Source of the DNA: Croceicoccus pelagius
GTDB taxonomy: Bacteria; Pseudomonadota; Alphaproteobacteria; Sphingomonadales; Sphingomonadaceae
NCBI RefSeq assembly: GCF_001661915.1
Contig: NZ_LYWY01000019.1
Location: 62,001-126,000, forward strand
Length of the DNA stretch: 64,000 nucleotides
Reading direction: 5' to 3'
Shown: positions 27,762-38,606 of the stretch, one piece after another
Layout of the letters: every line of letters begins with the position of its first letter
Position numbering within the stretch: the stretch's first letter is position 1
The notes under the pieces: model-generated
What the model saw: the letters and a program-made list of their open reading frames with translations, nothing else
Database searches by the model: none
Told to the model about the DNA's origin: nothing
Program-made: the position numbers and the translations under genes

Positions 27762-27791
27762 CTTGAAGCAGGCATTTCGACTACCCAGATG
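27762..27791 (+). promoter_or_regulatory. Possible heat-shock (RpoH) promoter
   Basis: CTTGAAG at 27762-27768 and CCCAGAT at 27784-27790 with a 15-base spacer resemble a sigma-32 promoter (CTTGAAA, then CCCAT-like). It lies about 120 bases before the small heat-shock gene, leaving a long leader for the proposed thermometer. Confidence 0.45.
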
Positions 27792-27799
27792 TGTGTCGG

Positions 27800-27908
27800 T
27801 ACCGCATGCCGCAAGGGTGCGATGCCAATATCGAATGCGGGTAAGCCCGGCGCCCTTTGGGCCGGACCATCGCCTGCAGTGAATTGCTTCTTGAGGAGGA
27901 TTTGCAAG
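27800..27908 (+). promoter_or_regulatory. ROSE-like RNA thermometer in the hsp20 leader
   Basis: The leader can form at least three hairpins: TACCGCAT (27800) with ATGCGGGTA (27835), CCGGCGCCC with GGGCCGG around 27848-27864, and a terminal one in which TTGCTTCTT (27884-27892) pairs with the ribosome site GAGGAGGA (27893-27900). The UUGCU-to-Shine-Dalgarno pairing directly before the start is the hallmark of ROSE elements in alphaproteobacterial small heat-shock genes. Heating would melt it and free the site. Confidence 0.6.
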
Positions 27909-28382
27909 ATGAACCGTTTTGATTTTACCCCCTATCGCCGCACCACCGTCGGTTTCGACCGCCTTTTCGACTTGCTCGAAAACAATGCGCGGATGAATTC
28001 GGGCGACAACTATCCGCCCTTCAACATAGAGCGCCGTGGCGAAGACAACTATCGCATCACACTCGCCCTCGCCGGCTTCAAGCCCGAGGATATCGAGATC
28101 ACCGCGCAGCAGAACCTGCTGACCGTGCAGGGCCGCAAGGCCGAGGAATCCCAGAAAGGCGAATTCCTTCATGTCGGCATCGCACAGCGCGGGTTTGAGC
28201 GCCGCTTCGAACTGGCCGATTTCGTCCTGGTGAAGGACGCGAAACTGGCTGACGGCCTGCTCGTGATCGACCTCGAACGCGAAGTGCCCGAAGCGATGAA
28301 GCCGAAAAAGATCGCAATCAATGGCGCCAAGCAGCTTTCCGTCGTCGAAAACGAAGGCAATGGCGAAGACAAGGCCGCTTAG
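27909..28382 (+). CDS. Small heat-shock protein (Hsp20/IbpA family)
   Basis: 157 residues from the ATG at 27909, behind GAGGAGGA. An alpha-crystallin domain spans about residues 35-130: YPPFNIERRGEDNYRITLAL, LAGFKPEDIEI, FERRFELADFV and ADGLLVIDLERE. Such proteins hold unfolding proteins for DnaK and ClpB. The leader has a possible RpoH promoter and ROSE-like thermometer, and a strong terminator follows. Confidence 0.93.
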   Translation: MNRFDFTPYRRTTVGFDRLFDLLENNARMNSGDNYPPFNIERRGEDNYRITLALAGFKPEDIEITAQQNLLTVQGRKAEESQKGEFLHVGIAQRGFERRFELADFVLVKDAKLADGLLVIDLEREVPEAMKPKKIAINGAKQLSVVENEGNGEDKAA

Positions 28383-28398
28383 CCTGCGGTAAACACAT

Positions 28399-28439
28399 AA
28401 AAAAGGGCGCGTCCGGCAATTTCGGGCGCGCCTTTTTTA
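28399..28439 (+). terminator. Intrinsic terminator after hsp20
   Basis: AAAAAAGG and CCTTTTTT flank a GC-rich stem (GCGCGTCCG with CGGGCGCGC, one bulged G) and end in a six-T run. It has A-runs on the left, so it could also act on the minus strand. Confidence 0.85.
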
Positions 28440-28466
28440 GTATGATTTGCTTATTTTATGTAATTT

Positions 28467-28490
28467 GGGGGTGAGCCGAAGCCCACCCCC
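28467..28490. other. Strong hairpin in a C-rich non-coding stretch
   Basis: GGGGGTG-A-GC / GC-C-CACCCCC with a CGAA tetraloop. The following 90 bases contain three more runs of four to six C. It lies between the hsp20 terminator and the end of the Crp/Fnr gene. It could be a 3' structure of the minus-strand transcript or part of a small RNA. Confidence 0.35.
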
Positions 28491-28579
28491 GCGACGTCAC
28501 CGCCGCGTTGCCCCCCTGGAATGACCATCCGGGTCGCAGAAAGATAGTCACCCCCGGGAAGCAAACCCTTATAACATTT

Positions 28580-29281
28580 CTAACATTCTTCCGCGATATC
28601 GATTAGCGCATTTCTGTCAACAATTGTTACTTTTCCCTGATTCAGGGCCACAATGTTGCAATCTACCCACGCCGACAGCTGCCGATTGATCTGCTCGCGG
28701 CTCATACCAGCGAAGTTGCCCAACTCACCTTGACTAAGCGCAAGCTTGAGCTGGCTGCCGCCATTTTTATCCCCCTCGCCGATCATCAGGCGCAGCAGAA
28801 AACGCGCAAGCCGCGGCCCCGAGGTATAGGCACGCTCGGCCTCGATCGTGAGGTTTGTCTGGCGAAGGCGTCGGGCCAGCGCGCGCATGACACGCAGCGC
28901 CATCGCGGGTTGTTCGATCATCGCCGTCTCGAACGCCGGACGGTCGAGGCGCAGCGCTTCACAATCGGTGAAGGCATGAACACTTGCGGTGCGGTCGCCG
29001 CCGTCGATCATCGCGATCTCACCCAGGATCTCGCCGGCTTCGGCATAGTCGAGCACGATCTCGCGCCCGTTGGCGGCAATCACGCTGACGCGGGCGACAC
29101 CCGATACAAGAATGAAGAGCGCATCGCCCTCCTCTCCCTGCGAGAGAATTTCGGCACCCGCCAGGAATCTGCGGGGCTTCGCGCGGGCGAGAATATGGCT
29201 GAGTTCTTCGGCTGTGCAGTCCGCAAACAGACTTCCTGCCGGCAGCAAGCCGAGCAGTTCACTCGTGTCCACAGACGACAT
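28580..29281 (-). CDS. Crp/Fnr family transcription regulator
   Basis: 233 residues from the ATG at 29279-29281 (MSSVDTSELL); the frame is open further but that part is unlike the family. The N-terminal cyclic-nucleotide-binding-like beta-roll covers about 15-125, with GEILGEIAMIDGGDRTASV at the phosphate-cassette position. The C-terminal winged helix has LSQGELGNFAGMSREQINRQ. No four-cysteine motif for an Fnr iron-sulfur cluster is present, so it is not an oxygen-sensing Fnr. Target genes unknown. Confidence 0.88.
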   Translation of the reverse strand: MSSVDTSELLGLLPAGSLFADCTAEELSHILARAKPRRFLAGAEILSQGEEGDALFILVSGVARVSVIAANGREIVLDYAEAGEILGEIAMIDGGDRTASVHAFTDCEALRLDRPAFETAMIEQPAMALRVMRALARRLRQTNLTIEAERAYTSGPRLARFLLRLMIGEGDKNGGSQLKLALSQGELGNFAGMSREQINRQLSAWVDCNIVALNQGKVTIVDRNALIDIAEEC

Positions 29282-29427
29282 GATACCTACGACAGCCTCG
29301 CCTCGGCGCGCCGTCCAGGCCACCATCGCCCGGATAAAACGACCCGCAACGCTTAACATTAGTTAAACGTTGTAATTTGCTATCGTTCGGGAACGGGGCT
29401 TTGACAACCCCTTTCCCTGTATCAGCA

Positions 29428-31071
<1,644 letters not shown>

Positions 31072-31175
31072 TTAATCAATAAGGGTGCATCGCCGCAAGC
31101 AATGCGAGCACCGGTTTACACAAATAGATGACATTTTTTCGCGCGGCCACCCGGCCACGCGACGGCATGCGTGCC

Positions 31176-31562
31176 TTATTCGCCGACTGCGCCCGCAAGC
31201 GGATCGTCGTTGGCGGGCGCTTCGGCAGGAACCGGAGCAGCCGTATCGGCCGGAGCAGCAGCAGGCGCGCCCAGCGGATCGACGTCGGCAGGAATCGAAC
31301 GGTCGAGCGAGGTATCGACCTTGCTGCCCGAAGTGGTGCTCACCGAAACGGCAGCAAGCGCGATCGAGAGAATCACGAACAGCGTCGCAAGAATCGTCGT
31401 CGCACGCGTCAGGAAGTCAGCCGCGCCGCGCGCCGACATCAGACCCGACGGGCTGCCGCCAACGCCGAGGCCGCCGCCTTCGGAACGCTGCATGAGGACA
31501 ACCGCCACGAGCCCAGCGCCGACAAGCGCCTGGACTACGGTCAGGAACAGAAAAAGCGACAT
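31176..31562 (-). CDS. secG: Preprotein translocase subunit SecG
   Basis: 128 residues with two membrane helices (about 2-22 and 52-75) joined by the SecG loop QRSEGGGLGVGGSPSGLMS and the following FLTRATTILA segment. It stimulates SecYEG translocation. The C-terminal Ala/Pro-rich tail (about 50 residues) is longer than in enterobacteria but common in sphingomonads. Between tpiA and pyrG, all on the minus strand. Confidence 0.95.
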   Translation of the reverse strand: MSLFLFLTVVQALVGAGLVAVVLMQRSEGGGLGVGGSPSGLMSARGAADFLTRATTILATLFVILSIALAAVSVSTTSGSKVDTSLDRSIPADVDPLGAPAAAPADTAAPVPAEAPANDDPLAGAVGE

Positions 31563-31656
31563 GACCTGCTAAACTTCCGTCTGGTATCTCTTGAAATCGT
31601 CGCCGCCCTTAGCGCCATGGCCAGCGCGGCGCAAGGACCGCGACGGTCAGCCGATA

Positions 31657-32400
31657 TCAGTCCTGCTCGGCCGCAGCTGCAATGATGGGAACGAAACCGT
31701 CCGCGGTAAGGCTTGCCCCGCCCACCAGCGCGCCGCCGACTTCGGCAACGGCGAGCAGTTCTTCGGCATTCTCGCCCTTAACCGAACCACCGTAAAGGAT
31801 ACGCACGTCCGCGCCTTCCTCTGCGTACTTGTCGGTCAGCACCGCGCGCAGGCGCTTGTGCATGGCGGCAACGTCGGAAACCTGCGGGACGCGGCCTGTG
31901 CCGATCGCCCAGATGGGTTCGTAGGCGACCGAGAGGCGCTGTGCCGTTTCGGGAAGCGACGCTGCCAGCTGGCGCGCGACGACTTCCTCGGCCTCGCCCG
32001 AATCGCGCTCGGCTTCCGATTCGCCGACACAAAGAATGACGCCCATGTCTACGGCCTGCGCGGCTTCGGCCTTGGCCTTTACCTGCTCGTTCGTTTCATG
32101 GTGGTCTGCGCGGCGTTCGGAGTGGCCCACAATCACGAAGTCGGCCCCGGCCTCACGCAGCATCGGTGCCGAAAGGTCACCGGTGTGCGCGCCTTTTTCC
32201 GCGTGGTGGCAATTCTGGGCACCAACGCCGATGCCGGTCGAGCTTTCGCGCATGGCGGCGATGAGCGTTACCGGCGGTGCTATGGCGACCTCGACCTTGG
32301 GCAAGCGTTGCGCCGCGCGATCGATCGCACGTGCTTCCGACAAGGCGGCACGCATGCCGTTCATCTTCCAATTGCCGACGATGTAGTAGCGTTGGCTCAT
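31657..32400 (-). CDS. tpiA: Triosephosphate isomerase
   Basis: 247 residues from the ATG at 32398-32400 (MSQRYYIVGNWKMNG). Catalytic residues visible: Lys in NWKMNG, His in VGHSERR, Glu in AYEPIWAIGTG, and the phosphate loop ILYGGSVKGEN. It interconverts dihydroxyacetone phosphate and glyceraldehyde 3-phosphate. It is divergent from ppiD with about 190 bases between starts. Confidence 0.97.
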   Translation of the reverse strand: MSQRYYIVGNWKMNGMRAALSEARAIDRAAQRLPKVEVAIAPPVTLIAAMRESSTGIGVGAQNCHHAEKGAHTGDLSAPMLREAGADFVIVGHSERRADHHETNEQVKAKAEAAQAVDMGVILCVGESEAERDSGEAEEVVARQLAASLPETAQRLSVAYEPIWAIGTGRVPQVSDVAAMHKRLRAVLTDKYAEEGADVRILYGGSVKGENAEELLAVAEVGGALVGGASLTADGFVPIIAAAAEQD

Positions 32401-32591
32401 GAGCCCCTTGTCCTGCCCTGCCCTGTTAACCGAAAAGATGCGAAGTGCGCGGCGGCTAGCCGAACCCGTCCACCGTGTCAAAGCACGAGACGCCGATTGG
32501 TTGCAGGCTTGCCTTTAGCCGTTTAGAGCGGCGCGCAAACGGGCATTCCCGGCAGGACCGCCCCACTTGAATTTTGACAGGCCGGAAAGAC

Positions 32592-34523
32592 ATGATCCAG
32601 GGTTTTCGCAAGCTTTTCCAATCACCTATCGGCCTCGCGGTCACCTTGGGCTTTGTCGGGCTGATCGCCCTTGCCTTTGCCAGCGCAGACATCACCGGTT
32701 CCGGTTTCGGCGGCATCGCGGGCGGCGAACGCGTGGCGACCGTGGGTGACGAACGGATTTCCACAAGTACCTACCGGGAAACGCTAAATGGCGCGTTTGA
32801 ACGGGCTCGGGGCGAGAATCCGGGCCTGACATGGAAGGAATTTCTCGACGGCGGTGCCACGGACGGCGTGCTTGACCAGATGACCGAACGTCTCGCCGTC
32901 TTCGCTTTCGCCAAAGAGCACGGCATCCGCATCGGCGATTCGCTGGTCGGCAGCGAACTGGCACAGATTCCGGCGTTCCAGGGCCCCGACGGCCAGTTCA
33001 GTCAGGAAATGTACCAGGCGGCGCTGCAACAGCGCGGTCTTTCGGAAAAGCTGGTTCGCGAAGACTTAGAGCAAGGTCTGGCCGCGCGCATGATGCTGAT
33101 CCCCGCCCAGATCGGCACGCAGTTTCCCGAGAAGATGGCCCGCCAGTATGCGCGCCTTCTGAACGAGACGCGCCACGGTTCGGTGGCCTTCGTGCCTTCC
33201 TCGATCTTCGCATCCGATATCAAGGTGACCGACGACCAGTTGAAGAGCTATCTCGCCACCAACCGCAGCCGCTATTCGCTGCCTGAACGCCGGACAGTCC
33301 GCTATGCGATCATCGATCGCAGCGGCGTTGCCGACATTGCCGCGACCGATGCTGATGTCGCTGCTTATTATGAAAGCAACAAGGACGAGTTCGCCGGATC
33401 GGAAAAGCGCGTCATGACACAGCTCGTCATGCCGACCGAAGCTGCGGCCAACGCCGTGCTGTCCGAACTTGCAAATCCCTCGCGCATGGCGGCAGTTGCA
33501 CGCGAAAAGGGTCTGTCGACGACACAAGTTTCGGTCGAAAGCCGTTCAGACCTGTCAGCCAAGACTTCGCCCGCCGTAACGCAGGCCGTCTATGACGCGG
33601 CCGAAGGCAAGATCGCAGGGCCGGTTCGCGGACCGCTCGGCTGGTATCTGATGCGCGTCGATTCGATCACGCGCACCGAAGACCGCTCGATTGCCGAAGT
33701 GCGGGGCGAAATCGCCGCCATCGTTACCGAGGAAAAGCGCCGCACGGCGCTCGCCGAACGTGCGTCGGAAGCGGAAAACCAGCTCAACAGCGGTGCCAGC
33801 CTGCAAGAAGTCGCCAAGTCGCTTGACGCCGAAGTTAAGACGACCGGTGCGCTTCTCGAAAACGGTCAACCGTTCGATCAGGCTTCGGCGGACGTGCCCG
33901 CACAGGTTCTGCGTGTCGTACAAAACGTTTTTGCAATGGATTCGGGCAGCGACGCTCAGATCGCCATCGCTGCCGACGGCGAATCCTACATCCTCTACGA
34001 ACCGGGCAAGATCACCGCGTCGGCACCGCCGCCATTCGACCAGATCAAGCCCGCGCTCGAAGCCGCCTATAAGCAGGAGCAGGGCTCGAAAAAGGCCAGC
34101 GCAGCGGCGGACAAGGTGCTCGCCGCGATCCGCAAGGGACAGACCCCGGCGGAGGCGATGAAGCTGATCGGCAAAACCACGCCGCCCGTCAGCCCCGTCG
34201 ACATGAGCCGCCAGGAACTGGTCGGCGCACAGCAGCAGGTTCCTCCGCCGCTAGCGCTCATGTTCTCGATGGCCAAGGGTTCGACCAAGAAGCTGGAAGC
34301 ACCGCAGAAGGCAGGCTGGTTCATCGTCGATCTCGACAGGATCGAGACTAAGGACATCGGTGACAACGATCCGCTGGTGGCCGCAACCGTTCGTCAGCTT
34401 GGCCCGGCCATGGGCGGCGAGATGGGCGAGCAGCTCACCCGCGCGATCCAGGCTGATGTCGGTGTGACGAAGAACCAGACCGCGATCGATGCGGTCGTGG
34501 CCCAGCTTACCGGCAACCGCTGA
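32592..34523 (+). CDS. ppiD: Membrane-anchored peptidyl-prolyl isomerase/chaperone PpiD
   Basis: 643 residues from the ATG at 32592, with GGAAAG just upstream; a TTG six codons earlier is less likely. One N-terminal membrane helix (about 14-36) anchors the protein at the Sec exit. A SurA-like chaperone region (FLDGGATDGVLDQMTERLAVF and onward) follows, then a parvulin-type domain in the middle (KRVMTQLVMPTEAAANAVL to GPLGWYLMRVDSI), and a long helical C-terminal part. It heads the trp operon in the same direction. Confidence 0.9.
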   Translation: MIQGFRKLFQSPIGLAVTLGFVGLIALAFASADITGSGFGGIAGGERVATVGDERISTSTYRETLNGAFERARGENPGLTWKEFLDGGATDGVLDQMTERLAVFAFAKEHGIRIGDSLVGSELAQIPAFQGPDGQFSQEMYQAALQQRGLSEKLVREDLEQGLAARMMLIPAQIGTQFPEKMARQYARLLNETRHGSVAFVPSSIFASDIKVTDDQLKSYLATNRSRYSLPERRTVRYAIIDRSGVADIAATDADVAAYYESNKDEFAGSEKRVMTQLVMPTEAAANAVLSELANPSRMAAVAREKGLSTTQVSVESRSDLSAKTSPAVTQAVYDAAEGKIAGPVRGPLGWYLMRVDSITRTEDRSIAEVRGEIAAIVTEEKRRTALAERASEAENQLNSGASLQEVAKSLDAEVKTTGALLENGQPFDQASADVPAQVLRVVQNVFAMDSGSDAQIAIAADGESYILYEPGKITASAPPPFDQIKPALEAAYKQEQGSKKASAAADKVLAAIRKGQTPAEAMKLIGKTTPPVSPVDMSRQELVGAQQQVPPPLALMFSMAKGSTKKLEAPQKAGWFIVDLDRIETKDIGDNDPLVAATVRQLGPAMGGEMGEQLTRAIQADVGVTKNQTAIDAVVAQLTGNR

Positions 34524-34530
34524 TACCGGC

Positions 34531-36075
34531 ATGGGGGCGCCGACCACCAGTGATGAGGCCACCCGCGACAGGCTGGCCGAGAGCGAACTGGCCGCAGGGC
34601 GCCCGGGCGTCGTGTGGCGCAAGGTCATTGCCGACTGCGACACACCGGTTGCCGCAGCGGTAAAACTGATCGAACCGGGCCGCGGCGATTTCCTGCTTGA
34701 ATCGGTCGAAGGCGGCGAAGTTCGCGGGCGCTACAGCCTCGTCGGGCTTGACCCCGATCTTGTCTATCGCGCCGAAGGTACAAAGGCTGAGATCAACCGC
34801 CAGTGGCGGCTTGACCGCGACGCTTTCGAGGACACGGGAAGCGATCCGCTCACTTCGCTGCGCGCGCTGGTCGAGGAATGCCGCTTCGCCATTCCCGAAG
34901 GCCTGCCGCCCGCCCTCGCCTGCCTCGTCGGTTATTTCGGATACGAAACGATCGGACTTGTCGAGACGATCTCTCGCCCGCCTGAAAATCCGCTCGACGT
35001 GCCGGACATGCTCTTCACGCGCCCTGCGCTGGTGCTGGTGTTCGACCGCCTGCAAGACGCGCTTTACTGTGTCGCGCCGGTCTGGCCGAACGACCAATCC
35101 GCGAACGATGCAATTGCCAAGGCACGCGGACGGATCGACGATTGCCTCGCGCGGCTCAGCGCGGCGCGCCTTTCTGCGCAGCCCTATCCGAACGACGTGC
35201 CCGAACCGGCGCTCAACCCGAACCTTGCGCCGGGCCGCTACCGCGAGATGGTGCTGAAGGCGAAGGACTACATCACCGCTGGCGACATATTTCAGGTCGT
35301 GCTGGCGCAGCGGTTCTCGACGCCGTTCCCGCTGCCCCCGCTCGATCTCTATCGCGCGCTGCGCCGTGTGAACCCGTCGCCGTTTCTTTATTTCCTCGAC
35401 CTGCCGGGCTTTGCGCTGACGGGGTCTAGCCCGGAAATCCTCGTGCGCGTGCGCAACGATGTGGACGGCAAGCCCGAAGTGACGATCCGCCCGATCGCCG
35501 GCACGCGTCCTCGCGGCCAAACGCCGGAAGAAGACCGCGCCAACCGCGAAAGCCTGCTCGAAGATCCCAAAGAACGGGCTGAGCACCTCATGCTTCTGGA
35601 CCTCGGCCGGAACGACGTGGGCCGCGTGGCAGAGGCCGGCACCGTGCGCGTTACCGACAGCTACACGGTCGAGAACTACAGCCACGTCATGCACATTGTC
35701 TCGAACGTAGTCGGCGCGCTCGATCCCGCGCGCGACGCGATCGATGCTCTGTTCGCAGGCTTTCCCGCAGGCACCGTCAGCGGCGCTCCCAAAGTACGCG
35801 CCTGTCAGATCATCGCCGAGCTGGAGCCGGAAACCCGCGGAGCCTACGCGGGCGGCGTCGGCTATTTCTCGCCCGACGGTTCGGTCGACAGCTGCATCGT
35901 TCTGCGAACGGCGCTGGTAAAAGACGGCACGATGCACGTGCAGGCCGGCGCCGGTATCGTCGCGGACAGCGATCCCGATTACGAACAGCGCGAGTGCGAG
36001 GCGAAGGCCGGCGCGCTCGTCGCCGCCGCGCGAGAGGCGCTTCGCGTCGCGCGAGAGCCGGGTTACGGCCAGTAG
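34531..36075 (+). CDS. trpE: Anthranilate synthase component I
   Basis: 514 residues from the ATG at 34531, 7 bases after the ppiD stop. The chorismate-binding fold includes GDIFQVVLAQRFS, the tryptophan-site LLES element near the N-terminus, PIAGTRPRG, and GLAGRGYAGGVGYFSPDG-like AYAGGVGYFSPDG with the catalytic Glu/His region NYSHVMHIVS. It turns chorismate into anthranilate using ammonia from TrpG. Co-transcribed with the genes that follow. Confidence 0.96.
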   Translation: MGAPTTSDEATRDRLAESELAAGRPGVVWRKVIADCDTPVAAAVKLIEPGRGDFLLESVEGGEVRGRYSLVGLDPDLVYRAEGTKAEINRQWRLDRDAFEDTGSDPLTSLRALVEECRFAIPEGLPPALACLVGYFGYETIGLVETISRPPENPLDVPDMLFTRPALVLVFDRLQDALYCVAPVWPNDQSANDAIAKARGRIDDCLARLSAARLSAQPYPNDVPEPALNPNLAPGRYREMVLKAKDYITAGDIFQVVLAQRFSTPFPLPPLDLYRALRRVNPSPFLYFLDLPGFALTGSSPEILVRVRNDVDGKPEVTIRPIAGTRPRGQTPEEDRANRESLLEDPKERAEHLMLLDLGRNDVGRVAEAGTVRVTDSYTVENYSHVMHIVSNVVGALDPARDAIDALFAGFPAGTVSGAPKVRACQIIAELEPETRGAYAGGVGYFSPDGSVDSCIVLRTALVKDGTMHVQAGAGIVADSDPDYEQRECEAKAGALVAAAREALRVAREPGYGQ

Positions 36076-36079
36076 AATC

Positions 36080-37048
36080 ATGACGGATATGACCGAACGA
36101 CGCACTCTCTACCCGGAAATCGAGCCTTACGAGAGCGGCTGGCTGGACGTGGGCGAAGGCCATTCGCTCTATTACGAGCGTGTCGGCACGCCCGGCGCAA
36201 AGCCTGCGGTATTCCTTCACGGCGGCCCCGGCGGCGGCATGTCGCCCAGCCATCGCCGCCAGTGGAACCCGGCGCGCTATGACGTGCTGCTGTTCGACCA
36301 GCGCGGTTGCGGCAAGTCGAAGCTGTTTGCCGAGATCGAGAACAACGATACCTGGCGCATAGTCGCCGATATCGAACGTTTGCGCGAAATGTGCGGGCAC
36401 GAGGCATGGCAGGCGTTCGGCGGCAGCTGGGGCTCCACCCTCGCGCTTGCCTATGCCCAGACTCATCCTGACCGCGTGACCGAGCTTGTCCTGCGCGGCA
36501 TTTTCCTTGCCCGCGAGAAAGAGGACGAATGGCTCTACGGCCGCGGCGCCAGCGAGATTATGCCCGAACAGTGGGACGCCTTCACCGGCCTCATCCCCCA
36601 AGACGAACGCGGCGATCTGGTCACCGCCTACGAACGCCGCCTCAACAGCGACGACGAGGCCGTGGCACTTGCCGCGGCGCGCGAATGGTCGCTTTGGGAA
36701 GCCAATGTCGCGACCCTGCTGCCCAATCCGGAGCTTCTTGAAGAGTTCGCCGATCCGTCGAAGGCGCTGCCATTCGCGCGCATCTGCGTGCGGTTCTTTC
36801 GCGACAGGTTCTACCTCGAGGAAGGCCAGCTGCTCGCCAATATCGACCGCATCCGCCATATCCCGACCGTGATGGTTCAGGGCCGCTACGACATCTGCAC
36901 CCCGCCGACTTCGGCGTGGGAAGTGAAGAAAGCATGGCCCGAAGCCGAATTATGGATTGTCCCTGATGCCGGTCACTCAGCGAGCGAGCCGGGCATCATC
37001 GACGGTCTCGTCCGCGCGACGGACAAGTTTGCCGGGGGCGATGCATGA
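36080..37048 (+). CDS. pip: Proline iminopeptidase (alpha/beta hydrolase, S33)
   Basis: 322 residues. Signature of the S33 family: [10 protein letters not shown] oxyanion loop (47-56), FDQRGCGKS, nucleophile Ser116 in GGSWGS, Asp in GRYDICTP and His in DAGHSAS. It removes N-terminal proline from peptides. It lies between trpE and trpG, 4 bases after the first and overlapping the second by 4 (ATGA), an unusual insertion in a tryptophan operon. Confidence 0.93.
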   Translation: MTDMTERRTLYPEIEPYESGWLDVGEGHSLYYERVGTPGAKPAVFLHGGPGGGMSPSHRRQWNPARYDVLLFDQRGCGKSKLFAEIENNDTWRIVADIERLREMCGHEAWQAFGGSWGSTLALAYAQTHPDRVTELVLRGIFLAREKEDEWLYGRGASEIMPEQWDAFTGLIPQDERGDLVTAYERRLNSDDEAVALAAAREWSLWEANVATLLPNPELLEEFADPSKALPFARICVRFFRDRFYLEEGQLLANIDRIRHIPTVMVQGRYDICTPPTSAWEVKKAWPEAELWIVPDAGHSASEPGIIDGLVRATDKFAGGDA

Positions 37049-37644
37049 TCCTCGTCATCGACAATTACGACAGCTTCACCTGGAACCTCGTCCACTACCT
37101 GATGGAAATGGGCGTCAAGGTCGAAGTCGTACGCAATGACGCCATGACTGCGGCGGAGGCAATCGCCACGGGCGCGGAGGGATTCCTGCTCTCGCCCGGT
37201 CCCTGCACCCCGAACGAGGCCGGTATCAGCCTCGATCTTGTCGGAGCCTGCGCCGATGCGGGCAAGCCGCTGCTTGGCGTGTGCCTAGGCCACCAGTCGA
37301 TTGGCCAGTATTTCGGCGGAAAGGTCGTTCAGGGCGGCTTGATGCATGGCAAGACCAGCCCGGTCGATCATGACAACACCGGCGTTTTCGAAGGCATTCC
37401 GTCTCCCTATCTCGCCACGCGCTATCACTCGCTGGTGGTTGAGGACATTCCCGCCAGCCTGCTGGTAAACGCGACAACACCGCGCCCCGGCGAAGACGGC
37501 ACACATGCAATGGGCTTCCGCCATGCCGATTTGCCGATCCACGGCGTCCAGTTCCATCCGGAAAGCATCGCGACAGAGCATGGCCATGCGCTGCTCGCGA
37601 ACTTCCTGAAGATCTGCGGCGTCGAGCCGAAGTTGCCCGCATGA
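37045..37644 (+). CDS. trpG: Anthranilate synthase component II (glutamine amidotransferase)
   Basis: 199 residues, class I glutaminase. Nucleophile Cys in [12 protein letters not shown], and the His/Glu pair at [13 protein letters not shown]. The N-terminus [18 protein letters not shown] is typical. It may also serve para-aminobenzoate synthase (PabA role), as in many bacteria. It overlaps pip and trpD by four bases each. Confidence 0.95.
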   Translation: MILVIDNYDSFTWNLVHYLMEMGVKVEVVRNDAMTAAEAIATGAEGFLLSPGPCTPNEAGISLDLVGACADAGKPLLGVCLGHQSIGQYFGGKVVQGGLMHGKTSPVDHDNTGVFEGIPSPYLATRYHSLVVEDIPASLLVNATTPRPGEDGTHAMGFRHADLPIHGVQFHPESIATEHGHALLANFLKICGVEPKLPA

Positions 37645-38606
37645 GCTACTCGATCGCAGAAACCGAGGCGCTGTTTGGCCAGATGCTCGACGGGCAGATG
37701 ACCGACGATGCCATCGCCGACCTGCTGGTCGAAATGGCCGAGCGCGGCGAAACGGCAGAAGAAATCGCCGGAGCCGTGCGTGCGATGCGGGCGCGGATGC
37801 TAACGATTGCCGCCCCCCAAAACGCCATCGACGTATGCGGCACCGGCGGCGACGGACAGCACAGCCTGAACGTCTCGACCGCGGTTGCGCTTGTCGTCGC
37901 GGCTTGCGGCGTGCCGGTCGCGAAGCACGGCAATCGGGCAGCTTCCAGCAAGGCGGGCGGTGCAGATACGCTGGAAACGCTCGGCCTCGACCTCGCACGC
38001 GCGGGGATCAAAGCGGAAGAGACACTGCCTGATCTGGGCATCGCGTTTCTCTTCGCACAGTCGCACCACCCGGCGCTCGCCCGCATCGCCCCCATCCGCA
38101 AGTCACTCGGACGGCGCACAATTTTCAACCTGACCGGACCGCTCGCCAATCCGGCGAACGTGAAGCGTCAGCTCGTCGGCGTCGCTAGTCCCGACCTCGT
38201 GCCGCTCTATGCAGAGGCGATGCGCCTCCTCGGGACCGAGCGGGCGCTGGTCGTCTCGGGCATGGAAGGCCTCGACGAGATGTCGATTGCAGGTCCGACG
38301 CGGATCGAAGGCATCGGCCTTGATGTACCTTGCGAATTATCGCCAAGCGATGCTGGCCTTGCCACGCATTCGCTAGATGCGATCAAGGGCGGTGATCCCG
38401 AATACAACGCAAATGCGCTGCGCCGCCTGCTGATGGGAGATACCGGCGCCTATCGCGATGCGGTCGTCCTCAATTCCGCTGCCGCCCTGTGGCTGGCCGG
38501 AGATGCGTACGACCTTGCATCAGGAGCGGAAGAAGCGGGCGAAGTAATCGACAAAGGGCTTGCCAAGGCACTGCTCGATTGCTGGATCGCCACGGTGAAG
38601 GCATGA
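37641..38606 (+). CDS. trpD: Anthranilate phosphoribosyltransferase
   Basis: 321 residues with the PRPP-binding [16 protein letters not shown] motif, [12 protein letters not shown] for magnesium/PRPP, and [24 protein letters not shown] for anthranilate. It transfers the phosphoribosyl group to anthranilate. It overlaps trpG and trpC by four bases each (ATGA). Confidence 0.96.
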   Translation: MSYSIAETEALFGQMLDGQMTDDAIADLLVEMAERGETAEEIAGAVRAMRARMLTIAAPQNAIDVCGTGGDGQHSLNVSTAVALVVAACGVPVAKHGNRAASSKAGGADTLETLGLDLARAGIKAEETLPDLGIAFLFAQSHHPALARIAPIRKSLGRRTIFNLTGPLANPANVKRQLVGVASPDLVPLYAEAMRLLGTERALVVSGMEGLDEMSIAGPTRIEGIGLDVPCELSPSDAGLATHSLDAIKGGDPEYNANALRRLLMGDTGAYRDAVVLNSAAALWLAGDAYDLASGAEEAGEVIDKGLAKALLDCWIATVKA

